Shown piece after piece: positions 1-8,157 of a stretch of DNA of 60,199 nt (positions within the stretch are counted from its first letter, which is position 1; the number at the start of each line of letters is the position of its first letter). The notes below the pieces were generated by a model. It was not told where the DNA came from and did not search any database. It saw only the letters and a list, made by a program, of their open reading frames with translations. The translations under genes were made by a program, and so were the position numbers. This stretch comes from Flavobacteriaceae bacterium (GTDB lineage: Bacteria > Bacteroidota > Bacteroidia > Flavobacteriales > Flavobacteriaceae): the NCBI GenBank assembly GCA_013001285.1, contig JABDMU010000086.1:1-60199 (forward strand), read 5' to 3'.

Positions 1-2524
1 TATCTTCTATGATCATTCCCAGTTGCGTATGAGACTTGTCTGTGGTCACATTACTGTTAATACGTACTATACTCCAGTCTTTGTTACTTGAGCTGTCTTC
101 GATGTCCCAAACATCACCATGTTTCCAAGTATTTGTGTTATTCCATGCACCATCTGTATCTGACTCATATGGCATTGGTGCCGTTTGTTCCTGAACAGAA
201 GTAATATTCCATAAGGTCACATGTCTGTTATTCCCTGAGTAATCCAGTGTTCTACTACTTACAATATCGGTCATGGGGTAATATGCTATTAGATCATTCC
301 AAAGAACTTTTGTATTTGAACTCATATCAACAACATCTTTGCCTATAACAGTTCCTTGTACATTCCCAGAATTAGCCTGGATCTCTTGATATACCATACG
401 CTGGATCTGATCATCTGTTAGAACTGTATCAAATACGCGTACTTCATCTATAGCGCCTTTAAAGTACTCTTTATTAGACAGCGTACTTGACGCTCGTCCT
501 ATTTCGAAAGTATTTGTACCCGATGCAGCAGATTCAATTGGAAAACCTGTACTTCCAGTAATGTTATGTGTAGATAACACACCATCTACATAAATTTTTA
601 ATTTTCCGGTTACATTTGAATAACTACCTGTAAGGTGATGCCATTCATTTTTTGTTATGCTATTTGCTAAAACTGATGATGTCGTATTATCTGAAGTCCT
701 TATTGTAAACCAGGGTCTATCTCCATTTTTTAACCATAGCTTACAACCGTAATCCTCACCAGCAATAACCATTGTGCCAGTAGCACTATTGTCTATCTTG
801 ACCCAAGCCATCAAGGTCACATCTGTCAAGCCTTCTATAAACTCAGGTGTTGATAAATAATCATCTACACCATCAAAATCTAAAAGTGCGCTCGATGGCG
901 GGTTCGTATTAAATAAATCTCTGTAATCTACATCTCCTCCACTGAAAACATCACCATCTAAATCCGGTAAAATAGAGGCTGAAGGCGTGTCTATCTCGTC
1001 ATTAACGTCTAATGGATCTGTTACATTAGAACCTTCGAATAAAACATCAAGACCATCATTATCACTATCTGAGAATACGGTAATAGCATCGGCCATCCCA
1101 TTCTCTTCTATATCTAACAATCCATCATTATCTGAATCCAGGTCTAATACATCTGGAGTATTATCTGTATCGGTATCAATAACGCTAAGACCATCAGTGC
1201 CATAGTTAAGATCAATTCCTGTTTTACCGTGAACAGAATAACTCGGTGCAATATATCCAATTGTTGGTTGAGCTTCCACGTTATCTGGAATACCATCATT
1301 ATCGCTATCAAGATCTAAATGGTTGTATTTTCCGTCGCCGTCAAAATCTTCTCCGGTGATGATGATCAATGAATTGGCATTAAAATCTAAAAACTCACAT
1401 TGCGTAAAAGACATTCCAAATTGTCTTAAGTTCGATCCAGAGGTGGTCTTGTTTTTAAGTTGCATACGCATTTCAAAAGAATTCCCAATAAACTGGTAGT
1501 ATGCTCTTAAGATCATCAAATTTGAAAATCCAGGTCCTTCCTGCTCTCCATTGGCTGTTATTTCTATATTATTTCCACCAAGATCAGCAACTTCTAAAGC
1601 TGTTGGATTCTCTGTTCCATAGGCTGCAACATCATAATAAACGTGAGATTCCTGATATGATGATCCACCATCAACGTCCCATGAGATACCATTAATTCTA
1701 TAAACCTCAACAGAGGGTGTCGTTGTTCCAGCATCGACTATTGTAAATTTAAATCGGGCGCCAGGTGTTCCCGTTCCGGTCATTACTAACTGAGTTTGAA
1801 GGAAAGTAGGATTATCAACCGTATCCACATCAATATTGTCTATGGTGGTATTATCAAGCTCCAAAACTTCCATTAGGACGTCCTTGCCTTCAATAGCATT
1901 ACCAAATCGGTATACTGCTCCAACGGTACCAATAGCCGAACTACTAGCGGCAGCATCATATGCGCCATTTTCAAAAACTAATGGCGGTAAAGTACACTCA
2001 AATCTGTCTTCACCCATATTTTCTGCACCATCAGTGATCCCATCACCATCATCATCATAATCAAGATAATCGGCTATCCCGTCCTGATCCATATCAGGCT
2101 CAGAACTACATTCAGCGTTCCCGCCTGAAACGTTAAAATAAATCGTTTGACCAGCTGAAGTCGCTCCTGATCCGTCATCATTGATAACTTCTACACCGGC
2201 AACATTAACCTTGACTTGGCTATTGTCCCAACCGTTGTTATCGTAATCGTATAATTTTATATAGTAATTGTTACCATCAGCAACGCAGCCTAGGTTGTAT
2301 TTAACAACATAAACGTCTGTACCACCTATCTGAGTACCAGTATAACATTGGGTATCATCACAAATGCTTAAAACCAAATCATTGGCAGCATTATAAAGTT
2401 CTAGTTTATGATCATACGATTTATCCTTCCATTTTACCTTTAAGAATACTTTCGAATTCTGACCTAAAGTAAGGTTGAATGAAAATATGGTAATAAGGAT
2501 ACCATAAAGTAGTTTTGTTTTCAT
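1..2524 (-). CDS. Secreted LamG-domain protein with thrombospondin type 3 repeats (3' end missing)
   Basis: This open frame reads from an ATG at 2524 down to the left edge without a stop, giving 841 visible residues; the C-terminus lies outside the window. The N-terminus (MKTKLLYGILITIFSFNLTLGQ) is a signal peptide. Residues around 135-165 and 395-525 carry Asp-rich calcium-binding thrombospondin type 3 repeats (DxDxDGxxD style, e.g. LDLDSDNDGIPD). About residues 545-705 form a laminin-G/concanavalin-like jelly roll (Laminin_G_3 type) with its usual ALLDFDGVDDY start and AIDEVRVFD end. Such Bacteroidetes proteins are normally exported, often by type IX secretion using a C-terminal domain that would be beyond this window, and serve as adhesins or glycan-binding surface proteins. 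The function here is inferred from domains only; no catalytic domain is visible in the part present. Confidence 0.88.
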   Translation of the reverse strand, partial: MKTKLLYGILITIFSFNLTLGQNSKVFLKVKWKDKSYDHKLELYNAANDLVLSICDDTQCYTGTQIGGTDVYVVKYNLGCVADGNNYYIKLYDYDNNGWDNSQVKVNVAGVEVINDDGSGATSAGQTIYFNVSGGNAECSSEPDMDQDGIADYLDYDDDGDGITDGAENMGEDRFECTLPPLVFENGAYDAAASSSAIGTVGAVYRFGNAIEGKDVLMEVLELDNTTIDNIDVDTVDNPTFLQTQLVMTGTGTPGARFKFTIVDAGTTTPSVEVYRINGISWDVDGGSSYQESHVYYDVAAYGTENPTALEVADLGGNNIEITANGEQEGPGFSNLMILRAYYQFIGNSFEMRMQLKNKTTSGSNLRQFGMSFTQCEFLDFNANSLIIITGEDFDGDGKYNHLDLDSDNDGIPDNVEAQPTIGYIAPSYSVHGKTGIDLNYGTDGLSVIDTDTDNTPDVLDLDSDNDGLLDIEENGMADAITVFSDSDNDGLDVLFEGSNVTDPLDVNDEIDTPSASILPDLDGDVFSGGDVDYRDLFNTNPPSSALLDFDGVDDYLSTPEFIEGLTDVTLMAWVKIDNSATGTMVIAGEDYGCKLWLKNGDRPWFTIRTSDNTTSSVLANSITKNEWHHLTGSYSNVTGKLKIYVDGVLSTHNITGSTGFPIESAASGTNTFEIGRASSTLSNKEYFKGAIDEVRVFDTVLTDDQIQRMVYQEIQANSGNVQGTVIGKDVVDMSSNTKVLWNDLIAYYPMTDIVSSRTLDYSGNNRHVTLWNITSVQEQTAPMPYESDTDGAWNNTNTWKHGDVWDIEDSSSNKDWSIVRINSNVTTDKSHTQLGMIIED

Positions 2525-2620
2525 AAGTAGGTGTATTAATAGTTTGGGACTATTAAATTAACGTGGTAAAACTAACTCTATCTCAACTATTTATAAGTTA
2601 AAACCGATAAACTGTAAGAT

Positions 2621-2653
2621 TATTCGATGTTCATATTATCTACTCGATGTTCA
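2621..2653. repeat. Pair of 13-bp direct repeats upstream of the LamG gene
   Basis: TATTCGATGTTCA (2621-2633) and TACTCGATGTTCA (2641-2653) differ at one base and are exactly 20 bp apart, about two helical turns, roughly 100-130 bp upstream of the LamG start. The spacing is what a dimeric regulator binding direct repeats would use. The 253-base gap 2525-2777 holds no gene and no clear TAnnTTTG element. Confidence 0.5.
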
Positions 2654-2777
2654 GTTCAAAATCATCGATAATCTACTATGAGTTAATTTGTTTAGTCTCC
2701 TCTATTTAGACACAGAAATATAATCAGGTCACTTTTCGTCTAAAAAATTGATAATGTGATGGTTAGTATTTTAATTA

Positions 2778-4136
2778 CTAAAACAGTTCTTGAAGTAAAT
2801 CTTCAATTTTTGAGATCATTCGTATGTTGATCTTCGGATTCTTTAAAGAAATTTTGTTGAATTTTGAAACATAAATGGTTGTAAACCCTAATTTTTCGGC
2901 CTCAGAAATGCGTTGATCGATTCGTTGAACAGGTCTTATTTCGCCAGAAAGTCCAATTTCTCCCGCAAAGCAAATACGTTCTTGAAGTGCTTCGTCTTCA
3001 TTAGAAGACAAAATCGCTGCCATTACAGCTAAGTCAATAGCTGGATCGTCAACGTTAATGCCTCCGGTTATGTTGAGAAATACATCTTTCATTCCTAATT
3101 TGAAGCCTGCACGCTTTTCTAGCACGGCCAAAAGCATATTCAATCGCTTGGCATTAAAACCTGTAGCGCTGCGTTGTGGTGTGCCGTAAACAGCCGAACT
3201 TACTAAGGCCTGAACTTCAATCAGCAATGGTCTAATGCCTTCTAAAGTAACAGCTATGGCATTACCACTGAGATTACTGTCTTTTTTTGAGATCAAGATC
3301 TCCGACGGGTTTGACACCTCTCTTAAGCCAGAGCCCATCATTTCATATATACCGATCTCGTTGGTAGACCCGAATCTGTTTTTGTGCGCCCGAAGTATAC
3401 GAAACACATGATTTCGATCTCCTTCAAATTGCAAGACCGTATCAACCATGTGCTCAAGTATCTTTGGACCTGCAATATGTCCGTCCTTGGTGATGTGACC
3501 AATAAGTAATACCGGAATGTTGGTTTCTTTAGCAAATTTAATAAGCTCACTCGTTGATTCCTTTATTTGACTTATGCTGCCTGCGGAAGATTCAATATGA
3601 TCACTATGCAATGTTTGGATGGAATCTATGATTACAATTTCAGGCGCAATACTCTCGATCTGTTTAAAGATATTTTGAGTTTTGGTTTCTGCAAGGACGA
3701 AACAGTTGTCGTTTTCTGGAAATATGCGAAGCGCACGCATTTTTATTTGTTTTTGACTTTCCTCCCCTGAAACATATAGGGTTCTGAATGGCAATTTAAG
3801 CGCAATTTGAAGTAAAAGTGTGCTTTTTCCAATCCCTGGTTCACCACCTAAGAGCACAAGTGATCCTGGAACAATACCTCCACCTAAGACCCTGTTGAAT
3901 TCTGAGTCGGACGTTTTTAACCGAGCTTCTTGAGAGGCGTCTATGTCTTTAATAGTAAGGGGTTTTGAGGTGCGTTGCTTGCTCGTGCCATTGACCTTCC
4001 AGTCTTTTTTGTCCGGTTTTTGAACCAATTCCTCAACTATGGTGTTCCATGATTTACAAGCTGTACATTGCCCTTGCCATTTGGGGTATTGATTGCCACA
4101 ATTCTGGCAAAAAAAAGAGGTTTTTACTTTTGTCAT
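2778..4136 (-). CDS. radA: DNA repair protein RadA
   Basis: RadA is a RecA-like ATPase that helps process branched recombination intermediates. All parts of the family are visible in 452 residues, the usual length. There is an N-terminal zinc finger (C10, C13, C24, C27), a Walker A motif GGEPGIGKST with Lys104, the RadA-specific KNRFG motif (AHKNRFGSTNEIG), and a C-terminal Lon-like domain. The start codon directly follows the stop of the upstream esterase-like gene (TAG then ATG, no gap), so the two are co-transcribed and probably translationally coupled at the end of a panC-flippase-esterase-radA operon. Its position after unrelated metabolic genes is an arrangement I recall in flavobacteria. 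Identification is secure. Confidence 0.97.
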   Translation of the reverse strand: MTKVKTSFFCQNCGNQYPKWQGQCTACKSWNTIVEELVQKPDKKDWKVNGTSKQRTSKPLTIKDIDASQEARLKTSDSEFNRVLGGGIVPGSLVLLGGEPGIGKSTLLLQIALKLPFRTLYVSGEESQKQIKMRALRIFPENDNCFVLAETKTQNIFKQIESIAPEIVIIDSIQTLHSDHIESSAGSISQIKESTSELIKFAKETNIPVLLIGHITKDGHIAGPKILEHMVDTVLQFEGDRNHVFRILRAHKNRFGSTNEIGIYEMMGSGLREVSNPSEILISKKDSNLSGNAIAVTLEGIRPLLIEVQALVSSAVYGTPQRSATGFNAKRLNMLLAVLEKRAGFKLGMKDVFLNITGGINVDDPAIDLAVMAAILSSNEDEALQERICFAGEIGLSGEIRPVQRIDQRISEAEKLGFTTIYVSKFNKISLKNPKINIRMISKIEDLLQELF

Positions 4137-5291
4137 CTAGAACCCAAAATCTGCTTTAATCTCATCTGCTTTTTCAAGCATAAGATCTTTGGTTAATCCT
4201 GCAATTTCTTCAAGAATATAAGCTGATCTATAGGTTCGCATGGCTTTCTTTGGTTCGCCTGTTTCTTCATAAAATCTAGCCAAATAATAACTTCCTAAGA
4301 TCGTATCTGGATAATGTTTCCGAGCCAATTTGCCAAGAGCTTCATAATATTCAAAAGTTTCGTTCTTTTCTATGGCTGCTGAGATGGCCTTAAAATCGTT
4401 GATCAGGATTTGTTTTTCTAATCCGAATAACTGATCTATCATCTCGTATTTTTCCTGTAAATAATCTACTGGAGATGTCTTTAATGTGAGAATTTCTTCT
4501 TTATATTCAGTTCTACTAATAGGTTGAAAAACAAAAAATATACTTTCAAGTGCGCGAGGTAAGGCATAGGCCGGATTGGTATAATGCGTAGCCCCTTCAA
4601 AGCTATTGAAATTATATAATAAATTCTTGTTTTCAATCCCTGAAAGCGATGTATTCAAGGCCTCAGCGTCTTCCTTAACGGCATTGATGTCATTATCGCC
4701 TGCAGCTAAATAATAAAAAGTTTTTGATTGAATTTTACTTAGACGCTCTGGAATATAAGTTAATAGATCAGGTGCGAAGAACGGACTTATAGAAATATAG
4801 GCTCGAAATATGGGTTGATCCTTCAACAAATAATAATTGATAAAACTAGCGGTCTCACCGTGACCAACGGCAACCTTGAAATTTGCTATTCTATAAGTGC
4901 TAATCATGTACGGAATAAGTTCCATGCCGATGAATTCAAAAAATTTCGCGCCGGTTTCAATGGGCAATGAATTTTGGCCAGAATACAAATTATCTGCATC
5001 TCTGGTTTCCACTTGATTCACACCAACAATAATGGCCTCGGGCATATCTTCCCAATAGGAATAATAATCGACATTTCCAGCAACGGCCTCAAATAAATAA
5101 TCGCCATCAAATACTACGAATAAAGGATATAATTTATCCTCATTATCTTCATAATTACGCGGTAATTGAATTTTGATCTGACGATTTTCACCTAATTTAT
5201 AGGAATCAAATTCTTCATAAATCGTTTGGGCATTAACCCCATTGGAAAGCAATAAAATAAAGGCAATTAGGAAGTTTACTTTAGTTTTCAT
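4137..5291 (-). CDS. Secreted esterase-D-fold protein lacking the nucleophilic serine
   Basis: The 384-residue protein starts with a signal peptide (MKTKVNFLIAFILLLSNGVNA) and has the layout of the esterase D/enterochelin esterase alpha/beta-hydrolase family (PF00756 type). The nucleophile elbow, GHSxGG in active members, reads GHGET (143-147), so the catalytic Ser is a Gly at 145. A candidate acid (GDND, 199-201) and a His (H236 in GATHY) remain. Residues about 330-375 look like a TPR-like helical repeat, common as a C-terminal extension in Bacteroidetes homologues. It sits 45 bp after the flippase-like gene and abuts radA. It may be a non-catalytic binding protein or use another residue; its substrate is unknown. 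Confidence 0.8.
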   Translation of the reverse strand: MKTKVNFLIAFILLLSNGVNAQTIYEEFDSYKLGENRQIKIQLPRNYEDNEDKLYPLFVVFDGDYLFEAVAGNVDYYSYWEDMPEAIIVGVNQVETRDADNLYSGQNSLPIETGAKFFEFIGMELIPYMISTYRIANFKVAVGHGETASFINYYLLKDQPIFRAYISISPFFAPDLLTYIPERLSKIQSKTFYYLAAGDNDINAVKEDAEALNTSLSGIENKNLLYNFNSFEGATHYTNPAYALPRALESIFFVFQPISRTEYKEEILTLKTSPVDYLQEKYEMIDQLFGLEKQILINDFKAISAAIEKNETFEYYEALGKLARKHYPDTILGSYYLARFYEETGEPKKAMRTYRSAYILEEIAGLTKDLMLEKADEIKADFGF

Positions 5292-5336
5292 ACTAATTAG
5301 ATTTGAGCTGACAAGTTAAGTAAATAAGACCATAAA

Positions 5337-6326
5337 TTAAAGTTGGTCTGGAGATTGTTTTACAGTATTTTTTGGGTTTAATCGATTATAAATTGGCAGA
5401 TAGATCAATGAAAGCCCACCAAAAATAATGATCATTATTGTTTGCGAAGACCACATGATCCAACCAAAGGCGATACTGGGTTCTTTTGCAATTCCAAAAA
5501 TTGAAAAAGCAGCATAAACTGCAACTGGATAAGAACCAATGCCTCCATTGGTTGCGGCGATACTGAAACTTGCAGAAATAAATCCTATCAGTACAGCAGC
5601 CATTGGAATTCCCGTGGTCTCTTCTAAAGCAAATGTGGTGATATAAAACATAAGTACATACATCCCCCAAATGAACAAAGTATGACCTATGAAGGCCCAT
5701 TTTTGTTTCATTTTAAAAATACTTAAAACCCCTTCTATCAAACCATTTAAGAATCCTTTTATTTTCGTTGCAATTTTGGAATGGCTTTTTCGAAAATATA
5801 GTATTAATCCTATCAATAATCCCGTAATTATAGCAAGTGCTAAAATGATATTTAAACTGTCAAATCGATCCGAAAAAAACTGATAAATAAAATCAAATTC
5901 AAGAAATAAGGTGACCAGAATGATCCCTAACATGACCACCAAATCGGCTACACGTTCGGCAACTATAGTTCCAAAGCCCTTTTCAAAGGGAACGCCTTCA
6001 TAATTAGTAATTATAGATGCTCTTGTAATCTCACCTGCTCGAGGTATGGTATAATTCACCAAATAGGTTGCAAAAACTGCCATCATACTATTGGGAAACC
6101 GCAGTTTATAACCCAATGGTTCTATCATATATTTCCATCTGTAAGCTCGAGATAAATGGCTTAAAAAGCCAAAAAATACACCCAACCCAATCCATGCATA
6201 ATTAGCATTTTTAAAATATTGAACCAATTCAGAAATGGAGATCTTCGACAAAGAATACCACACAAGGACGATACCTAATACTAAAGGAAGACTAATTTTT
6301 AGAACCGTTTTAAACTTGGTATTCAA
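5337..6326 (-). CDS. Flippase-like integral membrane protein (lysylphosphatidylglycerol synthase TM region/UPF0104)
   Basis: The 329 residues contain about eight hydrophobic segments and match the lysylphosphatidylglycerol synthetase transmembrane-region family, including the arginine-rich SHLSRAYRWKYM loop after TM2, the PRAGEITRASII segment, and the GGIGSYPVAVYAAF motif near the end. Family members (MprF N-domain relatives, AglD-like proteins) are proposed lipid or lipid-linked flippases in the cytoplasmic membrane. The MprF catalytic aminoacyl-transfer domain is absent, so this is the membrane part only. It lies between panC (59 bp upstream) and the esterase-like gene (45 bp downstream), in one minus-strand operon. 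The actual lipid substrate cannot be read from sequence. Confidence 0.88.
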   Translation of the reverse strand: MNTKFKTVLKISLPLVLGIVLVWYSLSKISISELVQYFKNANYAWIGLGVFFGFLSHLSRAYRWKYMIEPLGYKLRFPNSMMAVFATYLVNYTIPRAGEITRASIITNYEGVPFEKGFGTIVAERVADLVVMLGIILVTLFLEFDFIYQFFSDRFDSLNIILALAIITGLLIGLILYFRKSHSKIATKIKGFLNGLIEGVLSIFKMKQKWAFIGHTLFIWGMYVLMFYITTFALEETTGIPMAAVLIGFISASFSIAATNGGIGSYPVAVYAAFSIFGIAKEPSIAFGWIMWSSQTIMIIIFGGLSLIYLPIYNRLNPKNTVKQSPDQL

Positions 6327-6385
6327 TAGGAATATTTAAGGATTTAGTAAAATACAGGGATTGCTTATTAAAGTTCTAAAGTTAA

Positions 6386-7237
6386 TTAATTTAGAGCGAT
6401 ATTATCTATTAATCTGATGTCGTCAGCAAAAACGGCAATAAATGCTCTATATTTTTGCTTAGGTGATTTTCTTTTTAACGTTTTTAAGGACTTAACATTG
6501 GCGATATTAAAATATTCTAACTTTAAAAGTTCATGTTTTGCAAATTGTGCTTCAACCCATTTGGTCACTTTTTGAGCGCTCATTTTTCTAAACTTTTTCT
6601 TGGCTTCATTTAAGGTTTTATAAATGAAGGGAGCCGCTTCTAAATATTCCTTTTTTAGCCTTGAATTCCTGGAACTCATAGCTAAACCGCTAGCCTCTCT
6701 GTGAATTTTACAGCCTATGATCTTCACGTTTAAATGCTGCTTTTCGACAAGTTTCCTAATGATCTGAAGCTGCTGAAAATCCTTCTCTCCAAAATAAGCA
6801 AATTCAGGTTGTACAATTTCAAAGAGGCGTTTCACGATGGTCCCAACACCATCAAAATGACCCTTTCTGAATTTCCCCTCCATTTCGTTTTCTAATCCAT
6901 CAAAAGAAAATGAAACCGATGAAACAGAAGCGCCATAGATATCCTCAACTGTGGGTGCATAAACAATGATCTTATCTTTTGAGACTTTTTTTAGCAATTT
7001 AATATCGCTTTCTAAATTGCGCGGATATTTATCAAGATCCTTCTTATTATCAAATTGAGTAGGGTTGACAAAAATGCTTACCACCATAATAGAATTATCC
7101 TTGAAACCACGTTCTACCAGAGAAAGATGCCCATCATGAAGCGCACCCATTGTTGGGACGAAACCAATTGAATTTTTCTTTGCTTTCAACTGATCTATGA
7201 TCTCTGTTAAATCTTCTTTTGAGCTTACAACTTTCAC
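6386..7237 (-). CDS. panC: Pantothenate synthetase
   Basis: PanC condenses D-pantoate and beta-alanine using ATP, the last step of pantothenate (vitamin B5) synthesis. The 283 residues are the normal length. The nucleotidyltransferase HIGH-type motif appears as MGALHDGHLSLV (His34, His37), followed by FVNPTQF, the GEKDFQQLQIIRKLV segment that binds pantoate, and MSSRNSRL (KMSKS-equivalent region). It is the first gene of the panC-flippase-esterase-radA operon and is transcribed divergently from the GlgA-like gene; a TAAGTTTG element sits 22 bases upstream of the ATG. The panD gene that often follows panC in flavobacteria is not in this cluster. Confidence 0.97.
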   Translation of the reverse strand: MKVVSSKEDLTEIIDQLKAKKNSIGFVPTMGALHDGHLSLVERGFKDNSIMVVSIFVNPTQFDNKKDLDKYPRNLESDIKLLKKVSKDKIIVYAPTVEDIYGASVSSVSFSFDGLENEMEGKFRKGHFDGVGTIVKRLFEIVQPEFAYFGEKDFQQLQIIRKLVEKQHLNVKIIGCKIHREASGLAMSSRNSRLKKEYLEAAPFIYKTLNEAKKKFRKMSAQKVTKWVEAQFAKHELLKLEYFNIANVKSLKTLKRKSPKQKYRAFIAVFADDIRLIDNIALN

Positions 7238-7259
7238 TTTAGTAAAAAATTAACGCGTG

Positions 7260-7306
7260 CAAACTTAATTATAATACTGTTAATCTGCATAATTTTTGTA
7301 ATTTTG
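7260..7306. promoter_or_regulatory. Divergent -7 elements between panC and the glgA-like gene
   Basis: The 105-base intergenic region holds a Bacteroidetes -7 element on each strand: TAAGTTTG on the minus strand (CAAACTTA at 7260-7267) for panC, and TAATTTTG on the plus strand (7299-7306) for the glgA-like gene. No convincing TTG at -33 accompanies either, so they are motif matches only. Confidence 0.5.
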
Positions 7307-7342
7307 CATGTTTTTTATTCTAAAATAAAAGCATAATCGTTT

Positions 7343-8152
7343 ATGAAAGATAAGAGAATATTATATGTGTCTTCTGAAGTAGTTCCGTATTTGCCAGAGA
7401 CTGAAATATCATCAATGTCATTTGAAGCTCCGCGAATGGTGAACAAACAAGGAGGACAGATACGAATATTCATGCCTCGTTATGGCAATATAAATGAGCG
7501 AAGACATCAATTGCATGAGGTCATCAGACTTTCGGGAATTAATTTGGTCATAAACGATCTTGATATGCCCTTGATCATCAAGGTAGCGTCTATTCCAAAA
7601 GAAAGAATTCAGGTCTATTTTATTGATAACGAAGAGTATTTTAAAAGAAAGGCAACCTTAACCGATGAAGAAGGAAATTTGTTTCCTGACAACGATGAGC
7701 GCGCCATCTTTTTTGCTAAAGGTGTTATTGAAACCGTCAAGAAACTGAACTGGGCTCCTGATATTATTCATGTGCACGGATGGTTAGCAAGTTTACTCCC
7801 GCTTTATTTGAAAGCGTATTATAAAGATGAGCCCTTATTTTCAAGTAGTAAAATTGTGACCTCTGTATACAATCAAAGCTTTGATGATACGTTAAACAAG
7901 GACATGGTGAAAAAGATACAATTTGATAATATTGATCAAGATGCCATTAAAGGGTTGAGTGACCCTTCATATAATAATATTATGAAAGTGGCTATTGATT
8001 ATTCAGATGCGCTCATCATAGGTTCAGAAGATATTCCGAAGGAATTACAAGACCATTTGAAAAATTGCAAGAAACCAGTATTAGATTACTACGATCTGGA
8101 TTCGTTCGCCGAAGCCTACACCGAATTTTACAACTCCCAAGTTTTAAGTTAA
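7343..8152 (+). CDS. Stand-alone glycogen/starch synthase N-terminal domain protein
   Basis: The 269 residues match only the N-terminal (GT5, ADP-glucose acceptor side) Rossmann domain of GlgA: KRILYVSSEVVPY at the start, RIFMPRYGNI, and PDIIHVHGWLASLLPLYLK in the middle. The C-terminal nucleotide-sugar-binding domain is wholly absent, and the KxGGL motif of true synthases is replaced by PETEIS. Full GlgA is about 470-480 residues, so this cannot be a normal glycogen synthase. The short form occurs in many Bacteroidetes next to DUF4270 and glmS, as here: only 5 bases separate it from the DUF4270 gene. A role linked to envelope sugar metabolism is an inference from these neighbours; no activity can be assigned. 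Confidence 0.85.
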   Translation: MKDKRILYVSSEVVPYLPETEISSMSFEAPRMVNKQGGQIRIFMPRYGNINERRHQLHEVIRLSGINLVINDLDMPLIIKVASIPKERIQVYFIDNEEYFKRKATLTDEEGNLFPDNDERAIFFAKGVIETVKKLNWAPDIIHVHGWLASLLPLYLKAYYKDEPLFSSSKIVTSVYNQSFDDTLNKDMVKKIQFDNIDQDAIKGLSDPSYNNIMKVAIDYSDALIIGSEDIPKELQDHLKNCKKPVLDYYDLDSFAEAYTEFYNSQVLS

Positions 8153-8157
8153 AATAA

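Noticed and set aside
987-2060. Three plus-strand open frames of 64-74 residues
   Set aside because: They are shadows of the minus-strand LamG/TSP3 gene.
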